Assembly: GCA_964483985.1 (NCBI GenBank)
Contig: CAZADS010000088.1
Location: 1 to 64,000, forward strand
Length of the DNA stretch: 64,000 nt
From: CAZADS01 sp964483985
Lineage (GTDB): Bacteria; Pseudomonadota; Alphaproteobacteria; Thalassobaculales; Thalassobaculaceae
Direction: 5' to 3'
Shown one piece after another: positions 53,894 through 63,213 of this stretch. The position numbers were made by a program, and so were the translations under genes. The notes under the pieces are model-generated. The model did no database searches. It saw only the letters and a list, made by a program, of their open reading frames with translations, and was not told the DNA's origin. Position 1 is the stretch's first letter, and every line of letters begins with the position of its first letter.

Positions 53894-54940
53894 TTATAGG
53901 TCCGCGTAAGCTTGAATAACCAAATCAGCGGCGGTAGGACTACAAACGATAGGCGTGTCGTGCATAATAGCCAATCTAGTAAGAGCTATAAGGTCAACAT
54001 CGTGGGCGTAATGAGCTTGAGGATCAGCGAAAAAAATTACAGCATCTAGCTCGCCTGTAGCTATCAATGCTCCAAGTTGTTGATCTCCACCCCGAGTGCC
54101 CCTATGCAAGCGCATAATATCCAAAGGAGGATATGATTCTCGTAACATCGCGCCCGTTCCTCCGGTACAAACTATTCGATGCCGACTTAGAACACGCAAA
54201 TGTCTTGCGACCCAAGCCTCTAATTGAGCCTTTCTTTGGTTATGAGCGACAAGCGCTATCGTCCGCGGTGCTGTCGACAATTGCGCTGCTTTATTAGTTA
54301 TAGCTAAAACTGAACGAACTTGCTCAGTTAGTCCTAACCCCTCTGCTGGGAAATCGCCTGCAAATGCTGCTGTCCCTACCGTAAAGCCAGATGCACCGGC
54401 AATCGCGGCCGCCCGGACTCGTTCTTCACCATCTATACTTCCTGCCACAACTACCGGTTTGGTTGAAACTTGACAAACAGCACTTATAAGGTTCGGAACA
54501 TCTCCTTTGAATCTATAAGCGAGGAGGTCAAGACCATGCACCCCTTCTAATGCAGTAAGCTCTTTCGCACTCTCTACTATCTCGGTCACCGAACCATTCA
54601 ACTGGTTAGGGTGCCCAGACACCTCGCCGGGGAAGGGAAAATATCGGACAGGGTTTGATTTTATGATTTTAACTACGTCTTTTGCTCGAGTGCCCCCAAG
54701 CAAGCAATCTACATCAAGTTGAACAGCAACCTCGGCCGAAGATAGCTCGCTTTCCTCATCTAAACTAACTACTTCCAGATACGAACGACCGCCAGCAGCC
54801 CGGATACCTGAAGCCAGAACTTTAAGTTCCTCTAAAGGGAGACCAATATCTTTAAAGCCGATGTGTCTCGCGCCACCAGCCAACACTTCCTTCAATCTGT
54901 TAGGTGCATCAGGGATTGTTGCGTCTTTTGCCGTCAACAT
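53894..54940 (-). CDS. TIM-barrel-like domain fused to a methylglyoxal synthase domain
   Basis: 348 residues. Residues about 1-215 look like a phosphate-binding beta/alpha barrel (ARHIGFKDIGLPL, VVVAGSIDGEERV, GFTVGTAAFAG). Residues 226-348 match methylglyoxal synthase over its main length: IALVAHNQRKAQ with H233, RGGDQQLGALI with D286 (the catalytic aspartate of MgsA), VIFFADPQAHYAHDVD with D306, H313 and D316. MgsA D20 corresponds to N234 here. The C-terminal helices of MgsA are missing. If active it would form methylglyoxal from dihydroxyacetone phosphate. It lies on the minus strand between purS and purQ. Confidence 0.85.
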   Translation of the reverse strand: MLTAKDATIPDAPNRLKEVLAGGARHIGFKDIGLPLEELKVLASGIRAAGGRSYLEVVSLDEESELSSAEVAVQLDVDCLLGGTRAKDVVKIIKSNPVRYFPFPGEVSGHPNQLNGSVTEIVESAKELTALEGVHGLDLLAYRFKGDVPNLISAVCQVSTKPVVVAGSIDGEERVRAAAIAGASGFTVGTAAFAGDFPAEGLGLTEQVRSVLAITNKAAQLSTAPRTIALVAHNQRKAQLEAWVARHLRVLSRHRIVCTGGTGAMLRESYPPLDIMRLHRGTRGGDQQLGALIATGELDAVIFFADPQAHYAHDVDLIALTRLAIMHDTPIVCSPTAADLVIQAYADL

Positions 54941-55105
54941 AAATATGAAATTGAAGCTTATGATAGATCCCCTCAGTATGTTATTTAATGCTTATTATCT
55001 AAATAAAATAGATCATTTAAGTGTTAATCGACATCTTGCAAAGCTATTTAGGCTTGCGTAGGGTCATCGAACTTCTCTTTTTTAACTAATAACAATCAGT
55101 TTTAC

Positions 55106-55795
55106 ATGAGAACAGCCATTATAGTTTTCCCAGGCACCAACCGTGAACGTGATATGGCATTAGCTGTAAAGCTAGCATCCGGCAAAGAACCCGTTATGGT
55201 CTGGCATAAAGAAATTGAATTACCAAAAGTCGATATAATAATTCTGCCGGGGGGGTTTTCTTACGGGGATTATTTACGAGCTGGGGCCATGGCTGCAAGA
55301 TCACCGATTGTCGGTCAAATAATAAAACAAGCTAAGCGTGGCCTGCCTATTCTTGGCGTTTGTAATGGGTTTCAGATTCTAACGGAGATTGGATTATTAC
55401 CTGGAGCTCTAATGCGAAATACGGGCCTAAAGTTTATATGTCGCAATGTTGATCTTAGAGTAGAAACTACTGAGTCTATCTTCACAACAAATTATCGCAA
55501 AGGACAAGTGATAACTGTGCCCATTGCTCATAACGATGGTAACTATTTCGCTGATAGAGAAACTTTAAAGCGCCTAGAAGGTGACAGCAGAATCGCGTTC
55601 AAATATGTTGATGGTGATGGAAATATTACGACGGAAAGTAACCCAAATGGGTCTTCGCTTTCAATAGCGGGCATACTTGATAAAACCCGCAGGATAATGG
55701 GTTTAATGCCACATCCCGAAAACGCCACTGACCCCAAGTTAGGAGGAACCGATGGTCAACGCATATTCGGTTCAATAATGGAAGCCGTGGGATGA
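55106..55795 (+). CDS. purQ: PurQ, glutaminase subunit of FGAM synthetase
   Basis: 229 residues, class I glutamine amidotransferase. The nucleophile is in LGVCNGFQIL, and GLMPHPENA holds the histidine of the triad. It supplies ammonia to PurL. Its stop overlaps the start of purL by four bases (ATGA), so the two are coupled. Confidence 0.96.
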   Translation: MRTAIIVFPGTNRERDMALAVKLASGKEPVMVWHKEIELPKVDIIILPGGFSYGDYLRAGAMAARSPIVGQIIKQAKRGLPILGVCNGFQILTEIGLLPGALMRNTGLKFICRNVDLRVETTESIFTTNYRKGQVITVPIAHNDGNYFADRETLKRLEGDSRIAFKYVDGDGNITTESNPNGSSLSIAGILDKTRRIMGLMPHPENATDPKLGGTDGQRIFGSIMEAVG

Positions 55796-58011
55796 ATGAA
55801 CACCAAATGCAAAACTCAAATTCACTCTGGGGCGAACTTGGTCTCTCAAAAGAAGAGTTTTGCTTAATTAACAAAATACTAGACCGAGAGCCATCTTTGA
55901 CAGAATTAGGTATATTCTCGGCAATGTGGTCAGAACATTGCTCATATAAATCTTCTAAAAAGTGGCTCAAGATTCTACCTACAGAAGGTCCACAAGTGAT
56001 TCAAGGGCCGGGGGAAAATGCAGGCGTCCTCGATATAGGTGATGGGCTCGCAGCTGTCTTCAAGATTGAGAGCCATAATCATCCCAGTTTTATTGAACCC
56101 TATCAAGGTGCTGCCACAGGTGTCGGCGGCATTTTAAGAGATGTTTTTACCATGGGTGCTCGTCCAATTGCCAATTTAAATGCTTTACGATTTGGCCATC
56201 CAAACCACCCAAAAACGCGACACCTTTTGTCCGGAGTAGTCGCTGGAATTGCTGGCTACGGTAATTGTATCGGAGTACCTACCGTTGGAGGGGAGGTAAA
56301 TTTCCACCCATCTTACAATGGAAATAATCTCGTTAATGCCATGACAGTAGGACTAGCATCTACAGAACGTATTTTTTATTCAGCTGCTTCTGGGATCGGA
56401 AATCCAGTTGTCTACGTGGGAGCTAAGACTGGACGCGATGGTATCCATGGAGCAACCATGGCGTCTGCTGAATTCTCAGACGATATTGAGAAAAAACGTC
56501 CTACAGTGCAAGTAGGCGATCCGTTTATAGAAAAATTACTGTTAGAAGCGTGTCTGGAGTTAATGCAAAACGATGCAATCATAGCTATCCAAGATATGGG
56601 AGCAGCTGGACTCACATCCTCATCTGTAGAAATGGCTGGGAAAGGAAAACTTGGTTTGCAGCTTGACCTCGATTCGGTGCCCCTTAGAGAAGATAACATG
56701 ACTGCCTTCGAGATTATGCTTTCTGAAAGCCAAGAACGGATGTTAATGGTCTTGAAACCTCAATCCGAATCTCTGGCTCGGTCAATTTTTAAGCGATGGG
56801 GGCTAGATTTTGCTGTGATTGGAAAACTTACATCCACGGGCCGATTAGTCATAATAAAAGGAGGTAAACTTGAAGCCAATATTCCAATCGACCCAATGGT
56901 TGACGCTTCTCCAGAATATGACAGGCCATGGACTTCTCGGCCAAAACTACCACAGCTGTCTATTAGAAAAGAAAACGATTCCCCCAAGCTTAGTCAAAGC
57001 CTAGTCACTCTCATGTCATCGCACCACTTAGCGAGTAGACGATGGATTTGGGAACAATATGATCATTTGGTAATGAATGATACAATTGTTCGACCAGGAG
57101 GGGATGCAGCCCTTTTACGCGTCAGAGACACAGAAAAAATTCTTGCCATGACCGTAGATTGTACCCCCAGATATTGCGCTGCTGATCCTGAAGTCGGTGG
57201 AGCTCAAGCCGTAGCCGAAGCATGGCGAAATTTAACTGCAACGGGTGCTATACCTTTAGCCATAACTAATAATATGAATTTTGGCAATCCTGAGCGCCCT
57301 GAAATTATGGGGCAATTTGTTGGATGCATAGAAGGCATGCGAAATGCGTGTCGAGCACTTAATTTTCCGGTTATTTCTGGCAATGTTTCACTTTATAATG
57401 AGACCGGTGGTAAAGCTATTTTACCCACACCTGTAATAGGCGGTGTTGGCCTAATAGAAGGTAAAAACCATCACACTACTATTTCCGTAAAAGCAGCAGG
57501 CGAAAGCATTTGGCTCATCGGCGCCACAATTGGCTGGCTTGGACAGTCAGTTTATCTATTAGAAATGGAAGGCAGGGAAGATGGCCCCCCGCCCCCAATT
57601 GACTTAGAAGCAGAGAAAGTTAATGGTGATTTCGTTCGCGCCCTAATAAACCAAGGCTTAGTAACGGCATGCCACGATATCTCTGATGGAGGTATTCTGG
57701 TAGCGCTGGCCGAAATGGTGCTAGCTGAGTATAAAAAAGAATTCACTTTTGGTGCAAATTTATTAACATCTGAGCTACCCAAAACCGAAGCCATTTGTTT
57801 CGGAGAAGATCAAGGGAGATACTTAGTCACTACGACAATAAATCACGATATAATCTATGATAGAGCAACAGCAGCAAATATCCCAATCAAATTAATTGGG
57901 ACAACAACCACCGATGGTCTGTTGACACTTGCCTCTAACGATTCCATATCTGTAGAGAAGTTACGTGCTGGTTTTGAGAGCTGGATGCCAGATTATATGC
58001 AGAAATTTTAA
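55792..58011 (+). CDS. purL: PurL, synthetase subunit of FGAM synthetase (short type)
   Basis: 739 residues, the short form that works with separate PurS and PurQ. It carries SHNHPSFIEP and GAATGVGGILRDVF near the start, typical of AIR-synthase-fold proteins, and GRDGIHGATMAS. It makes FGAM from FGAR with ATP. bolA follows after 22 bp, so purQ-purL-bolA-grxD may be one transcript. Confidence 0.97.
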   Translation: MNEHQMQNSNSLWGELGLSKEEFCLINKILDREPSLTELGIFSAMWSEHCSYKSSKKWLKILPTEGPQVIQGPGENAGVLDIGDGLAAVFKIESHNHPSFIEPYQGAATGVGGILRDVFTMGARPIANLNALRFGHPNHPKTRHLLSGVVAGIAGYGNCIGVPTVGGEVNFHPSYNGNNLVNAMTVGLASTERIFYSAASGIGNPVVYVGAKTGRDGIHGATMASAEFSDDIEKKRPTVQVGDPFIEKLLLEACLELMQNDAIIAIQDMGAAGLTSSSVEMAGKGKLGLQLDLDSVPLREDNMTAFEIMLSESQERMLMVLKPQSESLARSIFKRWGLDFAVIGKLTSTGRLVIIKGGKLEANIPIDPMVDASPEYDRPWTSRPKLPQLSIRKENDSPKLSQSLVTLMSSHHLASRRWIWEQYDHLVMNDTIVRPGGDAALLRVRDTEKILAMTVDCTPRYCAADPEVGGAQAVAEAWRNLTATGAIPLAITNNMNFGNPERPEIMGQFVGCIEGMRNACRALNFPVISGNVSLYNETGGKAILPTPVIGGVGLIEGKNHHTTISVKAAGESIWLIGATIGWLGQSVYLLEMEGREDGPPPPIDLEAEKVNGDFVRALINQGLVTACHDISDGGILVALAEMVLAEYKKEFTFGANLLTSELPKTEAICFGEDQGRYLVTTTINHDIIYDRATAANIPIKLIGTTTTDGLLTLASNDSISVEKLRAGFESWMPDYMQKF

Positions 58012-58033
58012 CTACATGTTAGGAATCACATAA

Positions 58034-58276
58034 ATGGCAATGACAGCTGATGAGATAGAACGCCTTATAAAGGATGATTTCCCGGACGCCGAAGTTAAAA
58101 TTGAAGACCTACGTGGCGACGGTGATCATTACGCAGCTCATATTATTTCATCGGCGTTCATAGGAAAAACGAGAATCCAGCAGCACCAAATGGTTTATGC
58201 CGCTCTGAAAGGGCGCATGGGAAATGAATTACATGCACTAGCTCTACAAACCTCTCGGCCCAGCGCGCGAGATTAA
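58034..58276 (+). CDS. BolA-family protein
   Basis: 80 residues. Core VKIEDLRGDGDHYAAHIIS and HQMVYAALKGRMG with the conserved histidine near residue 56 (QQHQMVY). BolA proteins pair with monothiol glutaredoxins to handle 2Fe-2S clusters; the next gene is exactly such a glutaredoxin, which supports this role. Confidence 0.94.
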   Translation: MAMTADEIERLIKDDFPDAEVKIEDLRGDGDHYAAHIISSAFIGKTRIQQHQMVYAALKGRMGNELHALALQTSRPSARD

Positions 58277-58301
58277 ACAGCACATTATGGGAGTATTAAC
58301 T

Positions 58302-58643
58302 ATGCTAGACGTTGCAACAAGGGATAGAATTCAAAACGAAGTAGACGGGGCCGAAGTTCTACTATTTATGAAAGGTACACCAGTATTTCCGCAGTGTGGT
58401 TTTTCAGCAGCAGTGGTTCAGGTATTAAGTCATCTTCAAATCAAATTTCATAGCATAAATGTGCTAGAAGATCCGGAAATCCGGGATGGTATTAAGCATT
58501 TTTCCGATTGGCCAACAATTCCTCAACTATATGTAAAGGGTGAATTCTTAGGAGGCTGTGATATAATTAGGGAAATGTATGAAACCGGTGAATTAACTGA
58601 ATATTTTGAGCAACAGGGTGTCTCGGCAAAATCATCAAACTGA
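58302..58643 (+). CDS. grxD: Monothiol glutaredoxin (Grx4/GrxD type)
   Basis: 113 residues from ATG at 58302, which has GGGAG eight bases upstream; the ATG at 58287 lacks one. The CGFS motif (FPQCGFSAAV) has its active cysteine at C32; WPTIPQLYVKGEFLGGCDII is the glutathione-binding part. Together with the BolA protein it would bind and pass 2Fe-2S clusters. Confidence 0.95.
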   Translation: MLDVATRDRIQNEVDGAEVLLFMKGTPVFPQCGFSAAVVQVLSHLQIKFHSINVLEDPEIRDGIKHFSDWPTIPQLYVKGEFLGGCDIIREMYETGELTEYFEQQGVSAKSSN

Positions 58644-58746
58644 TGTTTTGAAAAGCCGAAGATAAAAAGATCGTAAATTAAAAAGACCTTTTTCACGCCA
58701 GATAAAAAATGGCTGAGACCCGCGGTTCTAATTGATCGATTTTCAT

Positions 58747-59202
58747 ATGTTCACCAAAAATGCTACTCCGTTAATCAAGAAAATATTGGATCCATCACCC
58801 AGCACATTATTCGCGGTAGCCTTTATTGCGCTAGCAGCAGCTCTTTTTAATGGTTACCCAAATGCAAAGTTTTTAATAAAGGGCTCAGTTGGAAACGCTG
58901 AAATCATTGATGTAGCTGATCCGTCAGAAGACTATGCTCGGTATCTCGTTAGTATCCATCGACCGAATTCGCCATCGGTTCAAGGTGTAATAGATTCTGA
59001 CAGGCGAAATTTAAAAGTAGGGGATGTAATTGCTATTTTTTATCGCCGAGACAATCCCAAAGCGATGCTTTCAATTGAACTTTTCGCACCCTGGACAAAA
59101 TCTATTTGGTTAACGATTGTTGGTTTATCCGCCCTCGGACTCGGTTTGCGCGAGCGAGAACGGAGAACACGGAAAAAGTCGGGGCCAAATCGGATTCAAT
59201 AG
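58747..59202 (+). CDS. DUF3592-like membrane protein
   Basis: 151 residues from ATG at 58747; a TTG at 58732 is also in frame. Two hydrophobic segments (about 20-38 and 122-142) flank an extracytoplasmic or beta-rich part, YLVSIHRPNSPSVQG..LKVGDVIAIFYRRDNP, a pattern usual for DUF3592 proteins. Function unknown. The C-terminus is strongly basic (RERERRTRKKSG). Confidence 0.6.
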   Translation: MFTKNATPLIKKILDPSPSTLFAVAFIALAAALFNGYPNAKFLIKGSVGNAEIIDVADPSEDYARYLVSIHRPNSPSVQGVIDSDRRNLKVGDVIAIFYRRDNPKAMLSIELFAPWTKSIWLTIVGLSALGLGLRERERRTRKKSGPNRIQ

Positions 59203-59242
59203 AGGAAAATAACGAACAAATCCAATTTGGTTTAGTAAACCG

Positions 59243-59857
59243 TTAGCGGGAATAAAATTCGATGACTAAATTCGGCTCCATTTGAACCGGATACGGGACA
59301 TCTTCTAATTTTGGTTGCCTAATAAAAGTTCCCTTCATCTTAGAAAAATCAACGTCCATGTAATCAGGTACATCGCGTTCATTCGATGCGACGGCCTCAA
59401 GTACCATTGGGATCTCTTTGGATTTTTCTTTGACTTCTACAATATCCCCTTCTTTACAAAGAAAAGAGGGAATTGTCACTCTACGACCGTTAACACTAAC
59501 GTGTCCATGACTCACAAACTGTCGAGCTCCAAAGACTGTAGGTACAAACTTCATTCTATAGACCACCGCATCTAATCTGCATTCCAATATACCAATCAGA
59601 TTTTCCCCAGTATCGCCTCTCCGCCGCACCGCCTCTCGATAATATCTACGAAATTGTTTCTCTCCTATATTGCCGTAGTACCCCTTTAATTTTTGTTTGG
59701 CCATAAGCTGGACACCAAAATCAGACGGCTTGCGTCGGCGTTGCCCATGCTGACCAGGACCATATTCTCGGCTATTAAAAGGCGATTTCGGCCGTCCCCA
59801 GAGATTTACTCCCAAACGGCGATCTATCTTATGTTTCGAACCTATTCGATTACTCAT
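59243..59857 (-). CDS. rpsD: Ribosomal protein uS4
   Basis: 204 residues. Starts MSNRIGSKHKIDRRLG, has GYYGNIGEKQFRRYYREA and the S4 RNA-binding domain near RLDAVVYRMKFVPT..ARQFVSHGHVSVNGRRV. It is a primary 30S assembly protein. It is monocistronic behind a strong promoter (59951-59978). Confidence 0.98.
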   Translation of the reverse strand: MSNRIGSKHKIDRRLGVNLWGRPKSPFNSREYGPGQHGQRRRKPSDFGVQLMAKQKLKGYYGNIGEKQFRRYYREAVRRRGDTGENLIGILECRLDAVVYRMKFVPTVFGARQFVSHGHVSVNGRRVTIPSFLCKEGDIVEVKEKSKEIPMVLEAVASNERDVPDYMDVDFSKMKGTFIRQPKLEDVPYPVQMEPNLVIEFYSR

Positions 59858-59950
59858 GCTGGGCTCCTTTAGGCCTCTGTTTTGTCCCGGTAGGGCTAAA
59901 AAGCCGGGGATGAAAAAAAATCAACCCGCTTTCCCGAGAATAAGCCGAGC

Positions 59951-59978
59951 AATATACGAACCATAACGGGAATGTCAA
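59951..59978 (-). promoter_or_regulatory. Sigma-70-type promoter for rpsD
   Basis: On the minus strand TTGACA (59978-59973) and TATATT (59956-59951) are 16 bases apart. Transcription would start near 59943 and give a leader of about 85 bases containing a CCCGG/CCGGG dyad near 59888-59911. The remaining 300-bp gap to the TerC gene shows nothing else. Confidence 0.6.
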
Positions 59979-60157
59979 ATGCAACTAGTGCAGATAAGCT
60001 TATATATACTGTCAGTCAAGAAGTTTGAACGACTTAACGCTTATCAAAATCTAAAGACCGAATAAATTCTATTTAATACGCATAAAATTAATTATCGTTT
60101 AGAACGGGACTAAAGCCCAAGAACAACCAGAATTTCATATGCCGAAGGGATTTTATA

Positions 60158-60874
60158 ATGGAATGGATCGATAACCCTGCGATTTGGGCTAGTTTATTAA
60201 CACTGACACTGCTTGAAATCGTGTTGGGGATTGATAATGTGATCTTCGTTTCCATCGTAGCAAATCGCTTGCCTCCAAAACAAAGAGCCAAAGCCAGAGG
60301 TATCGGACTCAGTGTAGCACTTATTTTGCGGTTAATTTTACTTGCCGCAATTGCTTGGATTGTGGGGTTGACCCAACCAATTTTAGAATTCCTAAGTTAT
60401 TCCTTTTCATGGCGCGATATCATATTATTTTCTGGCGGTATCTTTTTGATTTATAAAGGAACAACTGAAATACATGCAACCGTCGAAGGTAACAATTTCG
60501 ATGAGCAAACCAAGTCACCCGCTAGTTTTACGAATGTTATTGGTCAAATCGTAATATTAGACCTCGTCTTTTCAATTGACTCTGTGGTGACAGCAGTTGG
60601 AATGGCAGAACATCTTTGGGTAATGATTGTTGCTGTAATAGTGGCAATGTTCGTTATGTTTTGTGCGGCTAAACCAATTAGTATCTTCATAGATCAACAC
60701 CCAACCGCCAAAATGTTAGCCCTTTCGTTTCTACTTTTGATTGGTGTGGCTTTGGTAGCTGACGGGTTACATTTTCATATACCACGCGAATATCTCTATT
60801 TTGCTGTAGCTTTTTCAGCCGTTGTGGAAATCTTGAACTTATTAGTTCGACGAAAGAAAAGAGTGCAAACTTAA
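60158..60874 (+). CDS. TerC-family integral membrane protein
   Basis: 238 residues, about seven transmembrane segments. EIVLGIDNVIFVSIV and DLVFSIDSVVTAVGMA are the paired acidic motifs of the TerC family, within which some members export manganese. The first is preceded by WASLLTLTLL. Manganese or calcium export at the inner membrane is the likeliest role; tellurite resistance is not implied. It is alone on the plus strand and converges with trmJ. Confidence 0.9.
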   Translation: MEWIDNPAIWASLLTLTLLEIVLGIDNVIFVSIVANRLPPKQRAKARGIGLSVALILRLILLAAIAWIVGLTQPILEFLSYSFSWRDIILFSGGIFLIYKGTTEIHATVEGNNFDEQTKSPASFTNVIGQIVILDLVFSIDSVVTAVGMAEHLWVMIVAVIVAMFVMFCAAKPISIFIDQHPTAKMLALSFLLLIGVALVADGLHFHIPREYLYFAVAFSAVVEILNLLVRRKKRVQT

Positions 60875-60898
60875 AGATTTATTACTCGCAAAGTTTAG

Positions 60899-61693
60899 CT
60901 ACCTATCTTTTCGGTTTCTGTTTCTTTTTGTGTCAGGATTCGTAAGGGCTGTTAACACGCCGTGAAGCGTGCGAACTTCCTGATCAGTCAAACCAGCTCG
61001 GTTGAACATTACACGAAGGTTTCTTTTGATAGATGGAGATAAATTTTCTGGAAACAAAAAGCCAGCTTTCTGCAACTCCCTTTCTAAACGCTCATAAAAG
61101 TACTCTCGTTGCTCGATAGTAGCTAAAGGCGTATTACCCCACGAATTATTAGGCGGGTCAGATCTGCTCCGGGCTTGCAACCATTGATAACCAACTAATA
61201 AAACAGCCTGAGCGAGATTTAATGAAGCAAATGCTGGATTAAGTGGAACCTCAATTATTGCATTAGCTAACACTATATCATCATTAATCAATCCTGCCCG
61301 CTCAGGACCGAAAAGTATACCAGGCCGACCGCCATTGGCTATGTGTCCGACTAGGCGTTCACCTGCCGAACAAGGTGTTAAAACTGTTTTTGCCAAATCC
61401 CTTTCACGGGAAGTCGTAGCAAAAACCAAATCAAGGTCTCTTGTTGCTTCTATGGTTGTGTCATAAAGTTGTGCTCTTTCCAACACTAATCCAGCACCTG
61501 AAGACGTCGTCACTGCTCGGGGATTAGGCCAACCATCCCGTGGCCGGACAATCCGCATGTTCGTTAGACCACAATTCAACATTGCCCGAGCTGCAGTCCC
61601 TATATTTTCTCCTAGTTGCGGATCAACCAAGATAATGACAGGCCAATCACTTTCTATACCATCAACATTTGACCTTTGATTAGTGCCGGCCAT
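60899..61693 (-). CDS. trmJ: TrmJ, tRNA (cytidine/uridine-2'-O)-methyltransferase
   Basis: 264 residues of the SPOUT class. ILVDPQLGENIGTAARAMLNCGL is the motif 1 region, GILFGPERAGL the motif 2 and EVPLNPAFASLNLAQAVLL the knot motif 3. The C-terminal extension is typical of TrmJ and not TrmL. It methylates nucleotide 32 of tRNAs. It is followed by nothing on this strand for 1 kb and preceded by cysS. Confidence 0.9.
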   Translation of the reverse strand: MAGTNQRSNVDGIESDWPVIILVDPQLGENIGTAARAMLNCGLTNMRIVRPRDGWPNPRAVTTSSGAGLVLERAQLYDTTIEATRDLDLVFATTSRERDLAKTVLTPCSAGERLVGHIANGGRPGILFGPERAGLINDDIVLANAIIEVPLNPAFASLNLAQAVLLVGYQWLQARSRSDPPNNSWGNTPLATIEQREYFYERLERELQKAGFLFPENLSPSIKRNLRVMFNRAGLTDQEVRTLHGVLTALTNPDTKRNRNRKDR

Positions 61694-61787
61694 TATTTAG
61701 TCCAAACTGAGGACATTTCATTCATCCGAGTAAAATTACTTCCCGAAAGGAAAGACAGGTCTAAAAAAACATCCTTTTATATACTTC

Positions 61788-63170
61788 CTAGTGCCGCCGC
61801 CACACAGTGCCATCTATACTGTCCTCTAAAACTATTTGTCTAATCTTAAGTTCATCTCTAATACGATCAGCCTCGATAAAGTCTCGTTTCTTTCGAGCAA
61901 CCTCTCTGGCCGCTATCATCTCCTCTATCTCCTCTATCTCCGCTGTTTCAACGTTATTATTCCCTTGAAACCAAGTCTCAGGATCATCAACAAGTAGTCC
62001 TAAAAGATAAGCTGAGGAAATTAACTCATCTTTTAGTTTATTCATTTTCTTACTATTCGTCGTTTTGTTTATTAATTTCGCAATTTCGTGTAGTCTAGAT
62101 AATGCTAACGGTGTGTTTAGATCATCTGACAAAGCTGCTACCACAGATTTAGCAGGTTTACTTAAATTACTGGAAATCTTGTCACCACCAACACCCCGTA
62201 ACGCGTGATATAGGCGGTCAAGCGATGCCTTGGCATCCATTAAACCCTGTGTTGAATAATCCAACGGGGCACGATAATGACCCGCTAACAAAGCGTATCG
62301 GATAACTTCACCCGGCCATTCTTTTAAGAGATCATGAACAGTAAAAAAATTCCCTAAGGACTTGCTCATTTTCTCGCCATCGACCGTAACATACCCATTA
62401 TGCATCCAAATAGAAGCCATTGATGACGTATCAAATGTACACCTCGTTTGGGCTATTTCATTCTCATGATGAGGAAAAACCAAATCGATACCGCCAGCGT
62501 GAATATCAAATGATTCACCCAGATACATATGACTCATCGCAGAGCATTCTATATGCCATCCTGGTCGGCCGTACCCCCACGGACTTTTCCAACCTGGGGT
62601 ATCTTTTGCCGAAGGTTTCCATAAAACAAAGTCTGTCCCATCACGCTTATAGGGTGCAACATCAACACGAGCCCCCGCTATCAGTTCAGTCTTATTGAGC
62701 CCCGAAAGGCGCCCGTAATCCTTCATAGATGACACATCAAACAAAACATGATCGTCCGCGACATACGCGTGACCTTTATTAATCAAAGTTTCTATCATTT
62801 CTATCATATTAGTAACGTGCTCTGTCGCCCGCGGTTCGAAAGTCGGCGGCAAAGCTCCAATTCTTTTCATATCATCTTGGAAGACCTCAGTCGTTTCATT
62901 GGTTATTTCTCTTATCGAACGTCCCGATTCAGCTGATCGATTATTTATCTTGTCATCTATATCAGTGATATTGCGAACGTAAATTACGTTGGGATAAATA
63001 CATCTCAACAGACGATACAGCACGTCAAATACTACAACTGGTCTGGCATTCCCTATATGCGCAAAATCATAAACAGTTGGACCGCAGACGTACATTCGAA
63101 TTTTGTCTACATCTAATGGACAGAAATCGACTTTTTCCCGAGATAACGTGTCATAAAAAGATAAAACCAT
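61788..63170 (-). CDS. cysS: Cysteinyl-tRNA synthetase
   Basis: 460 residues. HIGN motif at 38-41 (CGPTVYDFAHIGNARP), zinc ligands including C29 and the WHIECSAM part, and KMSKS in GEKMSKSLGNF. It charges tRNA-Cys. Its start is about 43 bp from nadE, which precedes it on the same strand. Confidence 0.97.
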   Translation of the reverse strand: MVLSFYDTLSREKVDFCPLDVDKIRMYVCGPTVYDFAHIGNARPVVVFDVLYRLLRCIYPNVIYVRNITDIDDKINNRSAESGRSIREITNETTEVFQDDMKRIGALPPTFEPRATEHVTNMIEMIETLINKGHAYVADDHVLFDVSSMKDYGRLSGLNKTELIAGARVDVAPYKRDGTDFVLWKPSAKDTPGWKSPWGYGRPGWHIECSAMSHMYLGESFDIHAGGIDLVFPHHENEIAQTRCTFDTSSMASIWMHNGYVTVDGEKMSKSLGNFFTVHDLLKEWPGEVIRYALLAGHYRAPLDYSTQGLMDAKASLDRLYHALRGVGGDKISSNLSKPAKSVVAALSDDLNTPLALSRLHEIAKLINKTTNSKKMNKLKDELISSAYLLGLLVDDPETWFQGNNNVETAEIEEIEEMIAAREVARKKRDFIEADRIRDELKIRQIVLEDSIDGTVWRRH

Positions 63171-63213
63171 GGAAACAAACTCTAAATAAACGCACTAATC
63201 ACCATATTGACCG

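Noticed and set aside
60060..60157. yybP-ykoY manganese riboswitch upstream of the TerC gene
   Set aside because: The region lacks the conserved loops of that riboswitch; only a short unrelated dyad is seen.
10055..60874. Two TerB-like proteins and one TerC-family protein as a tellurite-resistance system
   Set aside because: They are 33 and 17 kb apart, in unrelated contexts, and no terA, terD or terZ gene is present. Both families have wide housekeeping roles.
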